Shown here: positions 40,366-48,407 of the stretch, in pieces
How the letters are laid out: every line of letters begins with the position of its first letter
Position numbering within the stretch: position 1 is the first letter of the stretch
Source: Pseudomonas lalucatii
GTDB lineage: Bacteria; Pseudomonadota; Gammaproteobacteria; Pseudomonadales; Pseudomonadaceae
Reading direction: 5' to 3'
DNA length: 64,000 nucleotides
Assembly (NCBI RefSeq): GCF_018398425.1
Contig: NZ_JADPMV010000001.1
Coordinates: 1,054,001-1,118,000 of the forward strand
Made by a program: the position numbers and the translations under genes
The notes under the pieces: generated by a model
The model's database searches: none
Seen by the model: only the letters and a program-made list of their open reading frames with translations
Told to the model about the DNA's origin: nothing

Positions 40366-40711
40366 CAGCGAAGAACACTCCGAGGTTAGGGAAAAAGCAC
40401 CAAACTGGACCAGTCTTCATGCGGAGCGCACCATTTGGCGGCACGCCCCTCGCCCTGCTCCAGTTGCAACGGCCTCGGCCGGCTCCAGAATGGGGCTTGA
40501 CCGAAACACGAATGAGGCACTTATTCTTTATTTATCAAATAGTTACTAACGCACCACGATATCTAGAACCAATCCCGAGCAGCTCCATAAAGGAGCATCG
40601 AACCGAGGCTGCGCACCAACATACTGCAAGCGCTGTACCAGGCAGGCGCGGGGAACCTGCCCCCGGGACAAGACTCGAACCCCTTACATTCAACAGTCGA
40701 AGGAGAGACCC
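40366..40711. other. Intergenic region between amt and the yqjD-type operon
   Basis: About 346 bp of divergent regulatory DNA, AT-rich near 40505-40560 (TTATTCTTTATTTATCAAATAG), where the yqjD-side or amt promoter may lie. I found no convincing sigma54 GG-N10-GC pair and no RNA gene. Confidence 0.4.
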
Positions 40712-41029
40712 ATGCCCCGCAAGAGTGCCAACTCATCCAGCCAGGACGAACTGCTCGAGGAATTCCAGGCCCTGGTGCGCGACACCGAGAAGCTCCTGCA
40801 ACACTCGGCCAGCCTGGCCGGCGAGCAAGCCGAAGAGTTGCGCGAACAGATTCGCACCAGCCTGGGCCGTGCGCGCAGCACGCTGCACAATGCCGAAGAT
40901 TCGCTGCGTGAGCGCGGCAAGGCCGCGGTCCAGGCGACCGAGGGCTACGTGCAGAGCCATCCCTGGCAGACACTGGGTATAGCCGCCGCCATCGGCCTGC
41001 TCCTCGGTATGCTGATCAGTCGCCGCTGA
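40712..41029 (+). CDS. YqjD/ElaB-family membrane-anchored protein (DUF883)
   Basis: 105 aa. A long amphipathic helix (DELLEEFQALVRDTEKLLQ, then SLGRARSTLHNAEDSLRER) is followed by a C-terminal membrane segment GIAAAIGLLLGMLISRR. E. coli YqjD tethers ribosomes to the inner membrane in stationary phase and is RpoS dependent. The same role here is inferred. GGAGAG is upstream of the ATG. Its stop overlaps the next start (TGATG), a coupled three-gene set as in E. coli yqjDEK. Confidence 0.87.
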   Translation: MPRKSANSSSQDELLEEFQALVRDTEKLLQHSASLAGEQAEELREQIRTSLGRARSTLHNAEDSLRERGKAAVQATEGYVQSHPWQTLGIAAAIGLLLGMLISRR

Positions 41030-41418
41030 TGAGTGATGCGATGGATGATGCGTCCGCGGCCGCTCGCGGCCCTTCGCCGCGCCGTGTCGGCGGTGCTCTG
41101 CTGGGCTTGCTGCATGGCCACCTGGCCCTGTTCGGCGAAGAACTCAGCGAACAGCGCCACCACACCCTGCGCCTGCTGGTGCTCAGCGGCCTGAGCCTGC
41201 TGTTCGGTCTGCTGCTGCTGATCGGCCTGTCGGCCGCAGTGCTGATCGCCTTCTGGGACAGTCATCGCCTGGGCGTGATCATCGCCCTGTGCGCCCTGTA
41301 CGGCGCCGGGCTGCTGACCTGCCTGCTCGCCCTGCTGCATCGCCTGCGCACGGCCCCCGCCCCCTTCGGCGCCAGCCTCGAAGAGCTGGCCCGCGACCGC
41401 GAGCAATTGCTGCCATGA
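41029..41418 (+). CDS. YqjE-family membrane protein (holin-superfamily like)
   Basis: 129 aa with two transmembrane helices (about 46-70 and 80-104: LLVLSGLSLLFGLLLLIGLS and LGVIIALCALYGAGLLTCLL). The family is annotated as phage-holin-like from topology only. There is no phage gene nearby and the position between yqjD- and yqjK-like genes indicates YqjE. ATG overlaps the preceding stop and the next ATG overlaps its own stop, so translation is coupled throughout. Confidence 0.82.
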   Translation: MSDAMDDASAAARGPSPRRVGGALLGLLHGHLALFGEELSEQRHHTLRLLVLSGLSLLFGLLLLIGLSAAVLIAFWDSHRLGVIIALCALYGAGLLTCLLALLHRLRTAPAPFGASLEELARDREQLLP

Positions 41419-41753
41419 ACCTACCGGAACTGCCCGCCAAGGCCTCGCGCAGCGAGTTGCGCAAGGCCATGCTGCGCCTGCGCCTGGAAATGCACCGCCA
41501 GGAACTGCGTCACGAAACCCTGGTGCTGCTGCAGCCATTGCGCCAGGCGCAGCACTTCGGCCGGCACTGGCGCGAGGAGCTGCGCGACAGCAATGCGCCG
41601 CTGTGGGCCGCCGGCGGCGCCCTGCTGCTGGCGACCCTCGGCATGCGCCGTGGCCACTGGCGCCGCTGGCTGCGCATCGCGCTGATCGCCTTCCCCCTGC
41701 TGCGCCGTCATCCGCCCCGCCCGCCGGCCAGCGACCGCGCCGAGCGAGGCTAG
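41415..41753 (+). CDS. YqjK-like small basic membrane protein
   Basis: 112 aa. An N-terminal helical segment rich in Arg, Leu and Gln (RSELRKAMLRLRLEMHRQEL) is followed by one hydrophobic stretch (APLWAAGGALLLATLGM) and a highly basic tail. No enzymatic motif. The assignment rests mainly on the third place in the yqjDEK arrangement and the ATGA overlap with the previous gene. The third gene is poorly conserved between genera, so the family name is tentative. Confidence 0.7.
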   Translation: MNLPELPAKASRSELRKAMLRLRLEMHRQELRHETLVLLQPLRQAQHFGRHWREELRDSNAPLWAAGGALLLATLGMRRGHWRRWLRIALIAFPLLRRHPPRPPASDRAERG

Positions 41754-41842
41754 TCGACTGGCCAACAGGGCGGCGTGGCCGGCACGGCAGCGCACCGGCG
41801 ACTAGGCTTCGGGTGTCGCCTGTCGTTCGCGAGGCTGCCGCC

Positions 41843-42436
41843 ATGGCCGTCTACCCTGCCCCCTTGCTGGCGCTCGTCCTGCTGCTCGGCCTGCCCGCTG
41901 CCGGGCCGGCCGAGCAGCGGGCCGCGCCCGGAAAAATCGTGGATTACCGCGACGTCCAGCCGATCCTCGTCGGCCGCTGCGCCAAGTGCCACGCCCCCCA
42001 GGGCATGATGGGCCCGGCGCCGGAGGGCTACTCGCTGGCCAGCTATGCAGAAACCCTGGCCCAGGGCGAACGGGCGCGCGTGGTACCCGGCCTGGCAGAG
42101 GCCAGCGAACTGGTGCGGCGCATCCGCGGCCAGGCGCGGCCGCGCATGCCCTTCGACGGCCCGCCTTTTCTCGATGAGACGGAAATCGCCCTGATCGTCG
42201 CCTGGATCGACCAGGGCGCCCGCGACGCCCAGGGCAACCCCGCGCCGGCTCCACGCGAGGCCAAGCTGCGCCTGCACGGCAGGCTGGGGGCGAACGGCCA
42301 GCTGGACGGACTCGCGCTGAGAATCACCGCGGCGAGCCGCGTCGAGGGCGCGCCGCAGCCGGGCGACTACGTCCAGGTCCGCGGCCGCCTGCTCGAGGAT
42401 GGCAGCCTGCTGGTCGAGCGCATCCGCCGGCGCTGA
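41843..42436 (+). CDS. Periplasmic cytochrome c-type protein with C-terminal DUF5666-like domain
   Basis: 197 aa. A signal peptide (PLLALVLLLGLPAAGPA) is followed by one haem-binding motif CAKCH at about residue 50 (ILVGRCAKCHAPQG). PRMPFDGPP gives a candidate Met ligand, and EIALIVAWIDQGA is a typical end of small cytochrome c domains of the Planctomycete/PSCyt1 sort. The last 55 residues (LHGRLGANGQLDGLAL to the end) form a small beta-barrel like DUF5666. Partners unknown. It lies 89 bp after yqjK on the same strand with no terminator seen. Confidence 0.78.
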   Translation: MAVYPAPLLALVLLLGLPAAGPAEQRAAPGKIVDYRDVQPILVGRCAKCHAPQGMMGPAPEGYSLASYAETLAQGERARVVPGLAEASELVRRIRGQARPRMPFDGPPFLDETEIALIVAWIDQGARDAQGNPAPAPREAKLRLHGRLGANGQLDGLALRITAASRVEGAPQPGDYVQVRGRLLEDGSLLVERIRRR

Positions 42437-42478
42437 GCGGCAGCCCGGCGAATTGGGCCCTGGCGGCCCTGGCCCGTC

Positions 42479-43081
42479 TCAGTCGCGCTGGTGGTTGCGC
42501 CTGAAGGTTTCCTCGCCCATGGCCGCGATCTGCCCCTCGATCAGCGCCTCGAAGGGCCTGAGCAAGGCGTCGAAACGCGCCGGCGCTTCGAGGATTTCCA
42601 GCGCCTGGACAATCGCCTCGACGCTGGACAAGGCCCCCGGCAGCGGCGCCTTGCGCAGGCGATAGCGCGAAGACAGGCCCTCCGGCAGCGCCACCCTCGG
42701 CAATTCGTCCAGCAGCGGGTTCAGGTGCAGCAGCTTGCGCGCCTTGCGCCAGGTGCCGTCGGGCACCACCAGCAGCGCCGGCGTCTCCGCTGCCGACGCG
42801 GCGAACTGCATGAGGGGTTGCGCGCCCTCCCCCGGAAACAGCAGGCAGGGGCGGTAGCCGGGCCGGGCGAGCAGCTGCGGCAGGTCCTCGAACACCTCGC
42901 CCACCCGCAGCTCGGCATTGTCCAGGCCCAGCGCCGCCAGGCGCGCGGTATTCAGGGCATGCCTGACCTCGCTGGGGTGCTGCAGGATCAGCACATGGGT
43001 GCGGCTGCCGAGCCGGGGAATCAGCGCACAGAGGCAGTGGTCGAGCGGGCGACAACAGCGTGGGCAATGGGGGCGTGGCAT
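42479..43081 (-). CDS. DTW-domain tRNA-uridine aminocarboxypropyltransferase
   Basis: 200 aa. N-terminal zinc-type Cys motifs (CPRCCRPLDHCLC), then the DTW domain with TRTHVLILQHPSE-like strand and the family motif VVPDGTWRKARKL, here D-G-T-W. E. coli TapT (YfiP) uses SAM to add the acp group to U47 of tRNAs, and family membership implies the same reaction. ATG 43081 is chosen because GAGGAG lies 7 nt upstream. The extension to 43111 lacks support. Confidence 0.88.
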   Translation of the reverse strand: MPRPHCPRCCRPLDHCLCALIPRLGSRTHVLILQHPSEVRHALNTARLAALGLDNAELRVGEVFEDLPQLLARPGYRPCLLFPGEGAQPLMQFAASAAETPALLVVPDGTWRKARKLLHLNPLLDELPRVALPEGLSSRYRLRKAPLPGALSSVEAIVQALEILEAPARFDALLRPFEALIEGQIAAMGEETFRRNHQRD

Positions 43082-43138
43082 CGGGTTCTCCTCAGCCGCG
43101 CAGTGTGCCACAAGCCGTCCCTCGCGGCGTCCTGCCGG

Positions 43139-44704
43139 TCAGCGGTTGAAGCGCTCGGCCAGGCTGTGCAGGTAGTCGGCCATGTCTTCCAGCTCCTTGC
43201 CGATTTCCGCGCCCCGGTGCGCCTGCCCGGCGCTGTGATCGGAAAGCTGGGCGATGCGGGTGATCTGCCGGCTGATGTCCTCGGCCACCTGGCTCTGCTG
43301 CTCGGAGGCCGCGGCCATCTGCTGGCTCATGCCGGTGATACGGCTGACCGACTCGCTGATGCCGTCCAGCGCGCTGCGCACCGCCTCGACACTCTCCACG
43401 CTGGTCCGGGAGATCTCCTGGCCCCGTTCGGCCGTGGCGACCGCGCGGTCGGCACCGGCACGCAGGGTGGCGATGATGCCGTGGATCTGCTCGGTCGACT
43501 CGCGGGTGCGTCCGGCCAGCGCGCGCACCTCGTCGGCGACCACGGCGAAGCCGCGTCCCTGCTCGCCGGCCCGCGCCGCCTCGATGGCGGCGTTGAGGGC
43601 CAGCAGGTTGGTCTGCTCGGCGATCGCGGTGATCACGTCGGCGACACTGCCGATCGACTGGGTGGCATCGGCCAGTTCGCTGACCGCCTGGCCGATGTCG
43701 ACCACCGCCTGGGCCATCTGCGACATGGACTCCAGACTGCCGCCGGCCAGTTGCCGGCCCTGCTGGGCCAGGCGCTCGGCCTCTTCGGCGGCATGCGCGG
43801 TGTTCTGTACGTTGTGCGTGACTTCCTGGATGGTGGCAGCCATCTGGTTGATCGCGGTGGCCGACTGGTCGGTCTCGCTGCGCTGCTGGTCGAGCATCTC
43901 AGCGCCTGAGCGCGACAGGTCCGCGGCCTGCGCGGCCTGCAGCTTGACGTTGACACCGGCGTCCTCCAGGCGCGTCAGCGCGGTCTGCAGGCGCGCCTCC
44001 TCGCTGATCATGGCCAAGTCGAGCAGGGCCTGGGCGCCCCGGTTGTCGCTGTAGGTCAGGGCGATCAGGCTGTCGGTGAAGGCCTTGGGGTGCTGGGCCA
44101 GGGTCTGCCGTATCCCCTGCCGCCGGCTGTGCAACTGGTAGATGCCGAGGGCGCCCAGCGTCACGGCGATGAAGGCCAGGAGCCAGGGCCCGGCGAGCAG
44201 GAAGTGGGCGCCCAGGATGACGATCGCCGCGCTAATCAGTGGCCAGGCGCGCAGCAGCTCGTAGGTCCAGTCTTCCAGCCTGGGCACCGCCGGCTTGCCC
44301 GCCCGCAACCGGGCGTAGAGCGCCTCGGCCCGGCGCTTCTGCGCGGCGCTGGGCAACGAGCGCACCGATTCGTAGCCGGCCATCCGGCCGTTCTCGTAGA
44401 CGGCTGTCACGTAGGCGCTGACCCAGTAGTAATCGCCGTTCTTCGCCCGGTTCTTGACGATGCCCATCCAGGGCTTGCCCTGCTTGATGGTCTGCCACAT
44501 GTGGGCGAATACCGCCGGCGGCATGTCCGGATGGCGCACCAGGTTGTGCGGCTGGCCGATCAGTTCCTCGCGGGTGAAGCCGCTGATGGCGACGAAGGCA
44601 TCGTTGCAATAGGTGATCTTGCTGCTGAGATCGGTAGTGGAGATCAACCGCTGCTGCTCGGGAAAGGTTCTTTCCCGCTGAGTCACTGGGAGGTTCTGGC
44701 GCAT
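43139..44704 (-). CDS. aer: Aer-type PAS aerotaxis/energy-taxis chemoreceptor
   Basis: 521 aa. The N-terminal PAS domain (about 10-120; [52 protein letters not shown]) is of the FAD-binding Aer type. Two short hydrophobic helices near 155-195 anchor the protein to the inner membrane without a periplasmic domain. The signalling domain includes [20 protein letters not shown] with the hairpin tip that contacts CheA/CheW. It steers cells by redox state. ATG 44704 ([14 protein letters not shown]) matches other Aer proteins and the longer frame to 44767 is dropped. Confidence 0.92.
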   Translation of the reverse strand: MRQNLPVTQRERTFPEQQRLISTTDLSSKITYCNDAFVAISGFTREELIGQPHNLVRHPDMPPAVFAHMWQTIKQGKPWMGIVKNRAKNGDYYWVSAYVTAVYENGRMAGYESVRSLPSAAQKRRAEALYARLRAGKPAVPRLEDWTYELLRAWPLISAAIVILGAHFLLAGPWLLAFIAVTLGALGIYQLHSRRQGIRQTLAQHPKAFTDSLIALTYSDNRGAQALLDLAMISEEARLQTALTRLEDAGVNVKLQAAQAADLSRSGAEMLDQQRSETDQSATAINQMAATIQEVTHNVQNTAHAAEEAERLAQQGRQLAGGSLESMSQMAQAVVDIGQAVSELADATQSIGSVADVITAIAEQTNLLALNAAIEAARAGEQGRGFAVVADEVRALAGRTRESTEQIHGIIATLRAGADRAVATAERGQEISRTSVESVEAVRSALDGISESVSRITGMSQQMAAASEQQSQVAEDISRQITRIAQLSDHSAGQAHRGAEIGKELEDMADYLHSLAERFNR

Positions 44705-44799
44705 CGGTACATCCCTGTCTTGGAGGATTCGGGCATTCCATATCCACACAGAAATTAGGTCTAGCACAGCCCCGGCACTGTGCCAGCACTATTCTGCAA

Positions 44800-45693
44800 T
44801 CACAGCGCGTTGAGCTGGGCCTTGAGCAGGTCGCGGAAGGTCTGGATCAGCGGCTCGCGCGAGCGGCCGCGGCGCAGGATCAGGGAAAACGGCGCCTGGT
44901 AGCCGAACACCGTCGGCAGCAGCACGCGCAGGCGGCCCTGGCCGACCCAGTGCTGGGTGTAGTGTTCCGGCAGGTAGCCGATATAAGCGCCCGACAGCAC
45001 CAGGATCAGCTGCGCCTCCATCGACTCCACGGTCGCCGCGCTGTGCTTGAAGCCGTGCCGCGCCAACTCCGACTGGCTCCAGTAGCCACGGCCGACCATG
45101 CGCTGCTGGGTCACCACCTCCTCCGGAATGCGCCGCTCGGGAAACAGCGGATGACGGTCGCTGCAGTACAGCCAGTGCTGCTCGCGGTACAGGGGCTGGT
45201 AGACCAGGCCGTTCATCCGCGTCGGACAGGCGCTGATGGCCAGATCCAGGCGGTTCTCCAGCACCGCCAGCTGCAGTTCGTAGGGGCTCATCACCGAGAG
45301 GTGCAGGTGCACCGCGGGGTGCTCCTGGCTGTAGGCGCCGATCACCTCGGCCAGCGGCAGCGCCGGGTCGCTGACGGTGGTGTCCAGCACCCCCAGGTTG
45401 AGGGTGCCGCGCAGCTCGCCCTTGAGCTCGGCGGCGTAGCGCTCGAAGCCTTCCAGTTGGCCGAGCAGGCGCAGGGTTTCCTGGTAGAACAGCTCGCCCT
45501 TGCTGGTCAGGCTGAAGCCACCGCGGCCGCGGTGGCACAGGGTGATGCCCAGCTGGCCTTCGAGCTGACTCATATAGGTGCTGATCGCCGAGGTCGACAG
45601 GTTCAGTTCCTGCTGCGCGGCGGCAAACCCCTGGTGGCGCACCACGCTGACGAAGATGCGCAGCAGTTTCAGATCCGGCAGGGCTTGGCTCAT
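44800..45693 (-). CDS. LysR-type regulator of the guanidinobutyrate cluster
   Basis: 297 aa. N-terminal winged helix (LLRIFVSVVRHQGFAAAQQELNLSTSAISTYMSQLE) and a LysR substrate-binding domain. It stands head-to-head with the guanidinobutyrase gene over 237 bp that hold a long inverted repeat with LysR-operator features, so it is probably the activator of that cluster, like GbuR in P. aeruginosa. The inducer is inferred to be 4-guanidinobutyrate. ATG 45693 (MSQALPDLKLL) is preferred. The frame is open to 45777 without a ribosome site. Confidence 0.88.
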   Translation of the reverse strand: MSQALPDLKLLRIFVSVVRHQGFAAAQQELNLSTSAISTYMSQLEGQLGITLCHRGRGGFSLTSKGELFYQETLRLLGQLEGFERYAAELKGELRGTLNLGVLDTTVSDPALPLAEVIGAYSQEHPAVHLHLSVMSPYELQLAVLENRLDLAISACPTRMNGLVYQPLYREQHWLYCSDRHPLFPERRIPEEVVTQQRMVGRGYWSQSELARHGFKHSAATVESMEAQLILVLSGAYIGYLPEHYTQHWVGQGRLRVLLPTVFGYQAPFSLILRRGRSREPLIQTFRDLLKAQLNAL

Positions 45694-45815
45694 CGGGCAA
45701 ACGTTCTTCGTCGGATGGGTTAGGCGCATGCCACCCTGGATGGCGAGGCGCACAGGCTCCGGGATGGTCCTCGGCACGGCATCCAGCGCCGCCGGCCCAT
45801 CCTACAGGCAGCCAT

Positions 45816-45839
45816 TTAGTTTAGAAATCTCTGAACTAA
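45816..45839. promoter_or_regulatory. LysR-type operator between regulator and gbuA
   Basis: TTAGTTTAGA (45816-45825), AATC, TCTGAACTAA (45830-45839): 10-bp inverted arms with nine matches and T-N11-A spacing. It is centred about 104 bp upstream of the gbuA start. Confidence 0.7.
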
Positions 45840-45930
45840 GTTTTTGCCCTGGGCGATTTGTCCCCCGCCCATCCTGTCCAACAATCCGGCCCAACGCTTC
45901 CTACAACCCCAACAACCGTGAGGCCTTCCC

Positions 45931-46890
45931 ATGGACAAGATCCTGCACCAGCCCCTGGGCGGCAACGAGATGCCCCGTTTCGGCGGCATCGCCACCATGA
46001 TGCGCCTGCCGCATATCCAGAGCGCCGAGGACAAGCGCCAGCTGGACGTCGCCTTCGTCGGCGTGCCCCTGGACATCGGCACCTCGCTGCGCTCCGGCAC
46101 CCGCTTCGGCCCCCGCGAGATCCGCGCCCAGTCGGTGATGATCCGCCCCTACAACATGGCCACCGGCGCCGCCCCCTTCGACTCGCTGAACATCGCCGAC
46201 ATCGGCGACGTGGCGATCAACACCTTCAACATGGCCGAGGCCATCCGCATCATCGAGCAGGCCTACGACGAGATCGTCGAGTACGGCATCAAGCCGCTGA
46301 CCCTGGGCGGCGACCACACCATCACCCTGCCGATCCTGCGCGCGCTGAAGAAGAAGCACGGCAAGATCGGCCTGGTGCACATCGACGCCCATGCCGACGT
46401 CAACGATCATATGTTCGGCGAGAAGATCGCCCACGGCACCACCTTCCGCCGCGCGGTGGAAGAAGGCCTGCTCGATTGCGACCGGGTGGTGCAGATCGGC
46501 CTGCGCGCCCAGGGCTACACCGCCGAGGACTTCAACTGGAGCCGCAAGCAGGGCTTCCGCGTGGTCCAGGCCGAGGAGTGCTGGCACCAGTCCCTCGCCC
46601 CGCTGATGGCGGAAGTGCGCGCAAAGGTCGACGGCGGCCCGGTGTACCTGTCCTTCGACATCGACGGCATCGACCCGGCCTGGGCGCCGGGCACCGGCAC
46701 CCCGGAAATCGGCGGCCTGACCACCATCCAGGCGATGGAGATCATCCGTGGCTGCCAGGGCCTGGACCTGATCGGCGGCGACCTGGTGGAGGTTTCCCCG
46801 CCCTACGACACCACCGGCAACACCTCGCTGCTCGGCGCCAACCTGCTGTACGAAATGCTCTGCGTGTTGCCCGGCGTGCAGCGTCGCTGA
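45931..46890 (+). CDS. gbuA: Guanidinobutyrase (ureohydrolase family)
   Basis: 319 aa. It hydrolyses 4-guanidinobutyrate to 4-aminobutyrate and urea, the last step of arginine breakdown by the transaminase route. The Mn-binding motifs of the arginase/agmatinase family are intact: GGDHT, DAHADVN and SFDIDGIDPA. MDKILHQPLGGNEMPRFGGIATM and the rest are nearly the same as P. aeruginosa GbuA as I remember it, and unlike guanidinopropionase GpuA. Its neighbours (LysR regulator, transporter, 2-oxo acid decarboxylase) fit that substrate. Confidence 0.93.
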   Translation: MDKILHQPLGGNEMPRFGGIATMMRLPHIQSAEDKRQLDVAFVGVPLDIGTSLRSGTRFGPREIRAQSVMIRPYNMATGAAPFDSLNIADIGDVAINTFNMAEAIRIIEQAYDEIVEYGIKPLTLGGDHTITLPILRALKKKHGKIGLVHIDAHADVNDHMFGEKIAHGTTFRRAVEEGLLDCDRVVQIGLRAQGYTAEDFNWSRKQGFRVVQAEECWHQSLAPLMAEVRAKVDGGPVYLSFDIDGIDPAWAPGTGTPEIGGLTTIQAMEIIRGCQGLDLIGGDLVEVSPPYDTTGNTSLLGANLLYEMLCVLPGVQRR

Positions 46891-46964
46891 ACGCTCGGGC
46901 CTTTTATCCACACTGGGCGCCGAACGGCGCCCAGGCACTGCACAACAACAATTAAGGTGCTGAT

Positions 46965-48359
46965 ATGAATCATGACGAAACCCTGCCGCTGCTGGACGAT
47001 CAGCCGCCGGCCACCTCCAGCTTCAACCTGCGCCAGCTGCTGATCTTCCTGATCCCCTCGCTGCTCGGCGTGCTGCTTTTCCTCACCCCCATCGTCTACG
47101 ACGGCAAGGTGACCATCGGCCTCGGCGTCATGGCCGATGCGCTGAAGACGACCCTGGCGGCCTGGCTGCCGGCCATCGCCACCGGCCTGCTGCTGTTCTC
47201 CGCCGTTGTCGGCCTGTTCGCCAGCCTGCTCAAGCCGCGCTGGCTCACCGAGCGCAAGGCCCTCAACGAACTGTTCAACCTGCATCCGTTGTGGCTGGGC
47301 CTGCGGGTGCTCGGCGCGCTGTTCGCCGCCATGACCTTCTGGCAGTTCGGCCCGGAATGGATCTGGAACGCCAACACCGGCGGCGTGGTGCTCAAGGACC
47401 TGGCGCCGGTGCTGATCACCTTCTTCCTGGTGGCCGGCTTGATCCTGCCGCTGCTCACCGACTACGGCCTGATGGAGTTCATCGGCACCCTCGTGCGCAA
47501 TCTGTTCCGCAAGATCTTCGGCCTGCCGGGCCGCTCGGCCATCGACGCCATCGCCAGCTGGCTGGGCTCGGGCACCGTGGGCGTGCTGATCACCGCCCAG
47601 CAGTACCAGAAGGGCTTCTACAGCGCCCGGGAGGCGGCGGTGATCGCCACCAACTTCTCCATCGCCTCGATCGCCTTCAGCCTGCTGATCACCAGCTTCA
47701 TGAAGCTCGACCACCTGTTCGTGCCCTTCTACCTGACGGTGGTGGTGGCCGGCCTGGCGGCCGCCATCATCACCCCGCGCATCCCGCCGCTGTCGTGGAA
47801 GAAGGACGAATACATCGCCGGCGTCGGCAAGCAGATCAAGGAAGACGTGCCGGCCGGCACCTCGCTGCTGCGCTGGGGCGTCAGCCAGGCGGTCAAGCGC
47901 GCCAACGCCAATCCCTCGCCGGCGCAGATGGTCAAGGTCGGCGTGCACAACGTGGTGGACATCTGGCTGGGCCTGCTGCCGCTGGTGATGGCCATCGGCA
48001 CCCTGTCCCTGGCCATCGCCGAGTTCACCCCGGTGTTCAACTGGCTGTCCTACCCCATAGTGCCGCTGCTCGAGGCGCTGCAGCTGCCGGAGGCGGCCAA
48101 GGCGGCGCCGGCCATGCTGGTGGGCTTCGCCGACATGTTCCTGCCGGCCGTGCTGGGCAAGGGCATCGAGAGCGAACTGACCCGCTTCGTGGTGGCCTGC
48201 GTGTCGCTGACCCAGCTGATCTACATGTCCGAGGTGGGCGTGCTGATCATCAAGGCCAAGCTGCCGCTGAACCTGCTGGAGCTGTTCGTGATCTTCATCA
48301 TCCGCACCCTGATCACCCTGCCGATCATCGCCCTGATGGCGCACTGGATCGTCGGTTGA
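46965..48359 (+). CDS. YjiH-like membrane transporter with nucleoside-recognition/Gate domains
   Basis: 464 aa, about ten membrane helices. Two Gate-type segments (for example YGLMEFIGTLVRNLFRKIFGLPGRSAIDAIASWLGSG-like stretch near 165-200, and a second one around DMFLPAVLGKGIESELTRFVV) identify the YjiH-like branch of the nucleoside-recognition family. Transport of nucleosides is not implied. Lying 74 bp after gbuA and before a 2-oxo acid decarboxylase, it most likely imports a guanidino acid or arginine-derived metabolite. The substrate is inferred from context only. Confidence 0.8.
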   Translation: MNHDETLPLLDDQPPATSSFNLRQLLIFLIPSLLGVLLFLTPIVYDGKVTIGLGVMADALKTTLAAWLPAIATGLLLFSAVVGLFASLLKPRWLTERKALNELFNLHPLWLGLRVLGALFAAMTFWQFGPEWIWNANTGGVVLKDLAPVLITFFLVAGLILPLLTDYGLMEFIGTLVRNLFRKIFGLPGRSAIDAIASWLGSGTVGVLITAQQYQKGFYSAREAAVIATNFSIASIAFSLLITSFMKLDHLFVPFYLTVVVAGLAAAIITPRIPPLSWKKDEYIAGVGKQIKEDVPAGTSLLRWGVSQAVKRANANPSPAQMVKVGVHNVVDIWLGLLPLVMAIGTLSLAIAEFTPVFNWLSYPIVPLLEALQLPEAAKAAPAMLVGFADMFLPAVLGKGIESELTRFVVACVSLTQLIYMSEVGVLIIKAKLPLNLLELFVIFIIRTLITLPIIALMAHWIVG

Positions 48360-48407
48360 CCGTCGCGCCCTCCGCGGAGGGCGCAGCGCTTTCAAGAAGG
48401 AAACAGC

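Noticed and set aside
40366..40450. Possible sigma54 promoter upstream of amt
   Set aside because: Candidate TGG...GC pairs on the minus strand lack the required GG-N10-GC spacing.
41029..41418. Prophage holin
   Set aside because: The holin-like label reflects two transmembrane helices. The coupled yqjD and yqjK neighbours and absence of phage genes point to YqjE.
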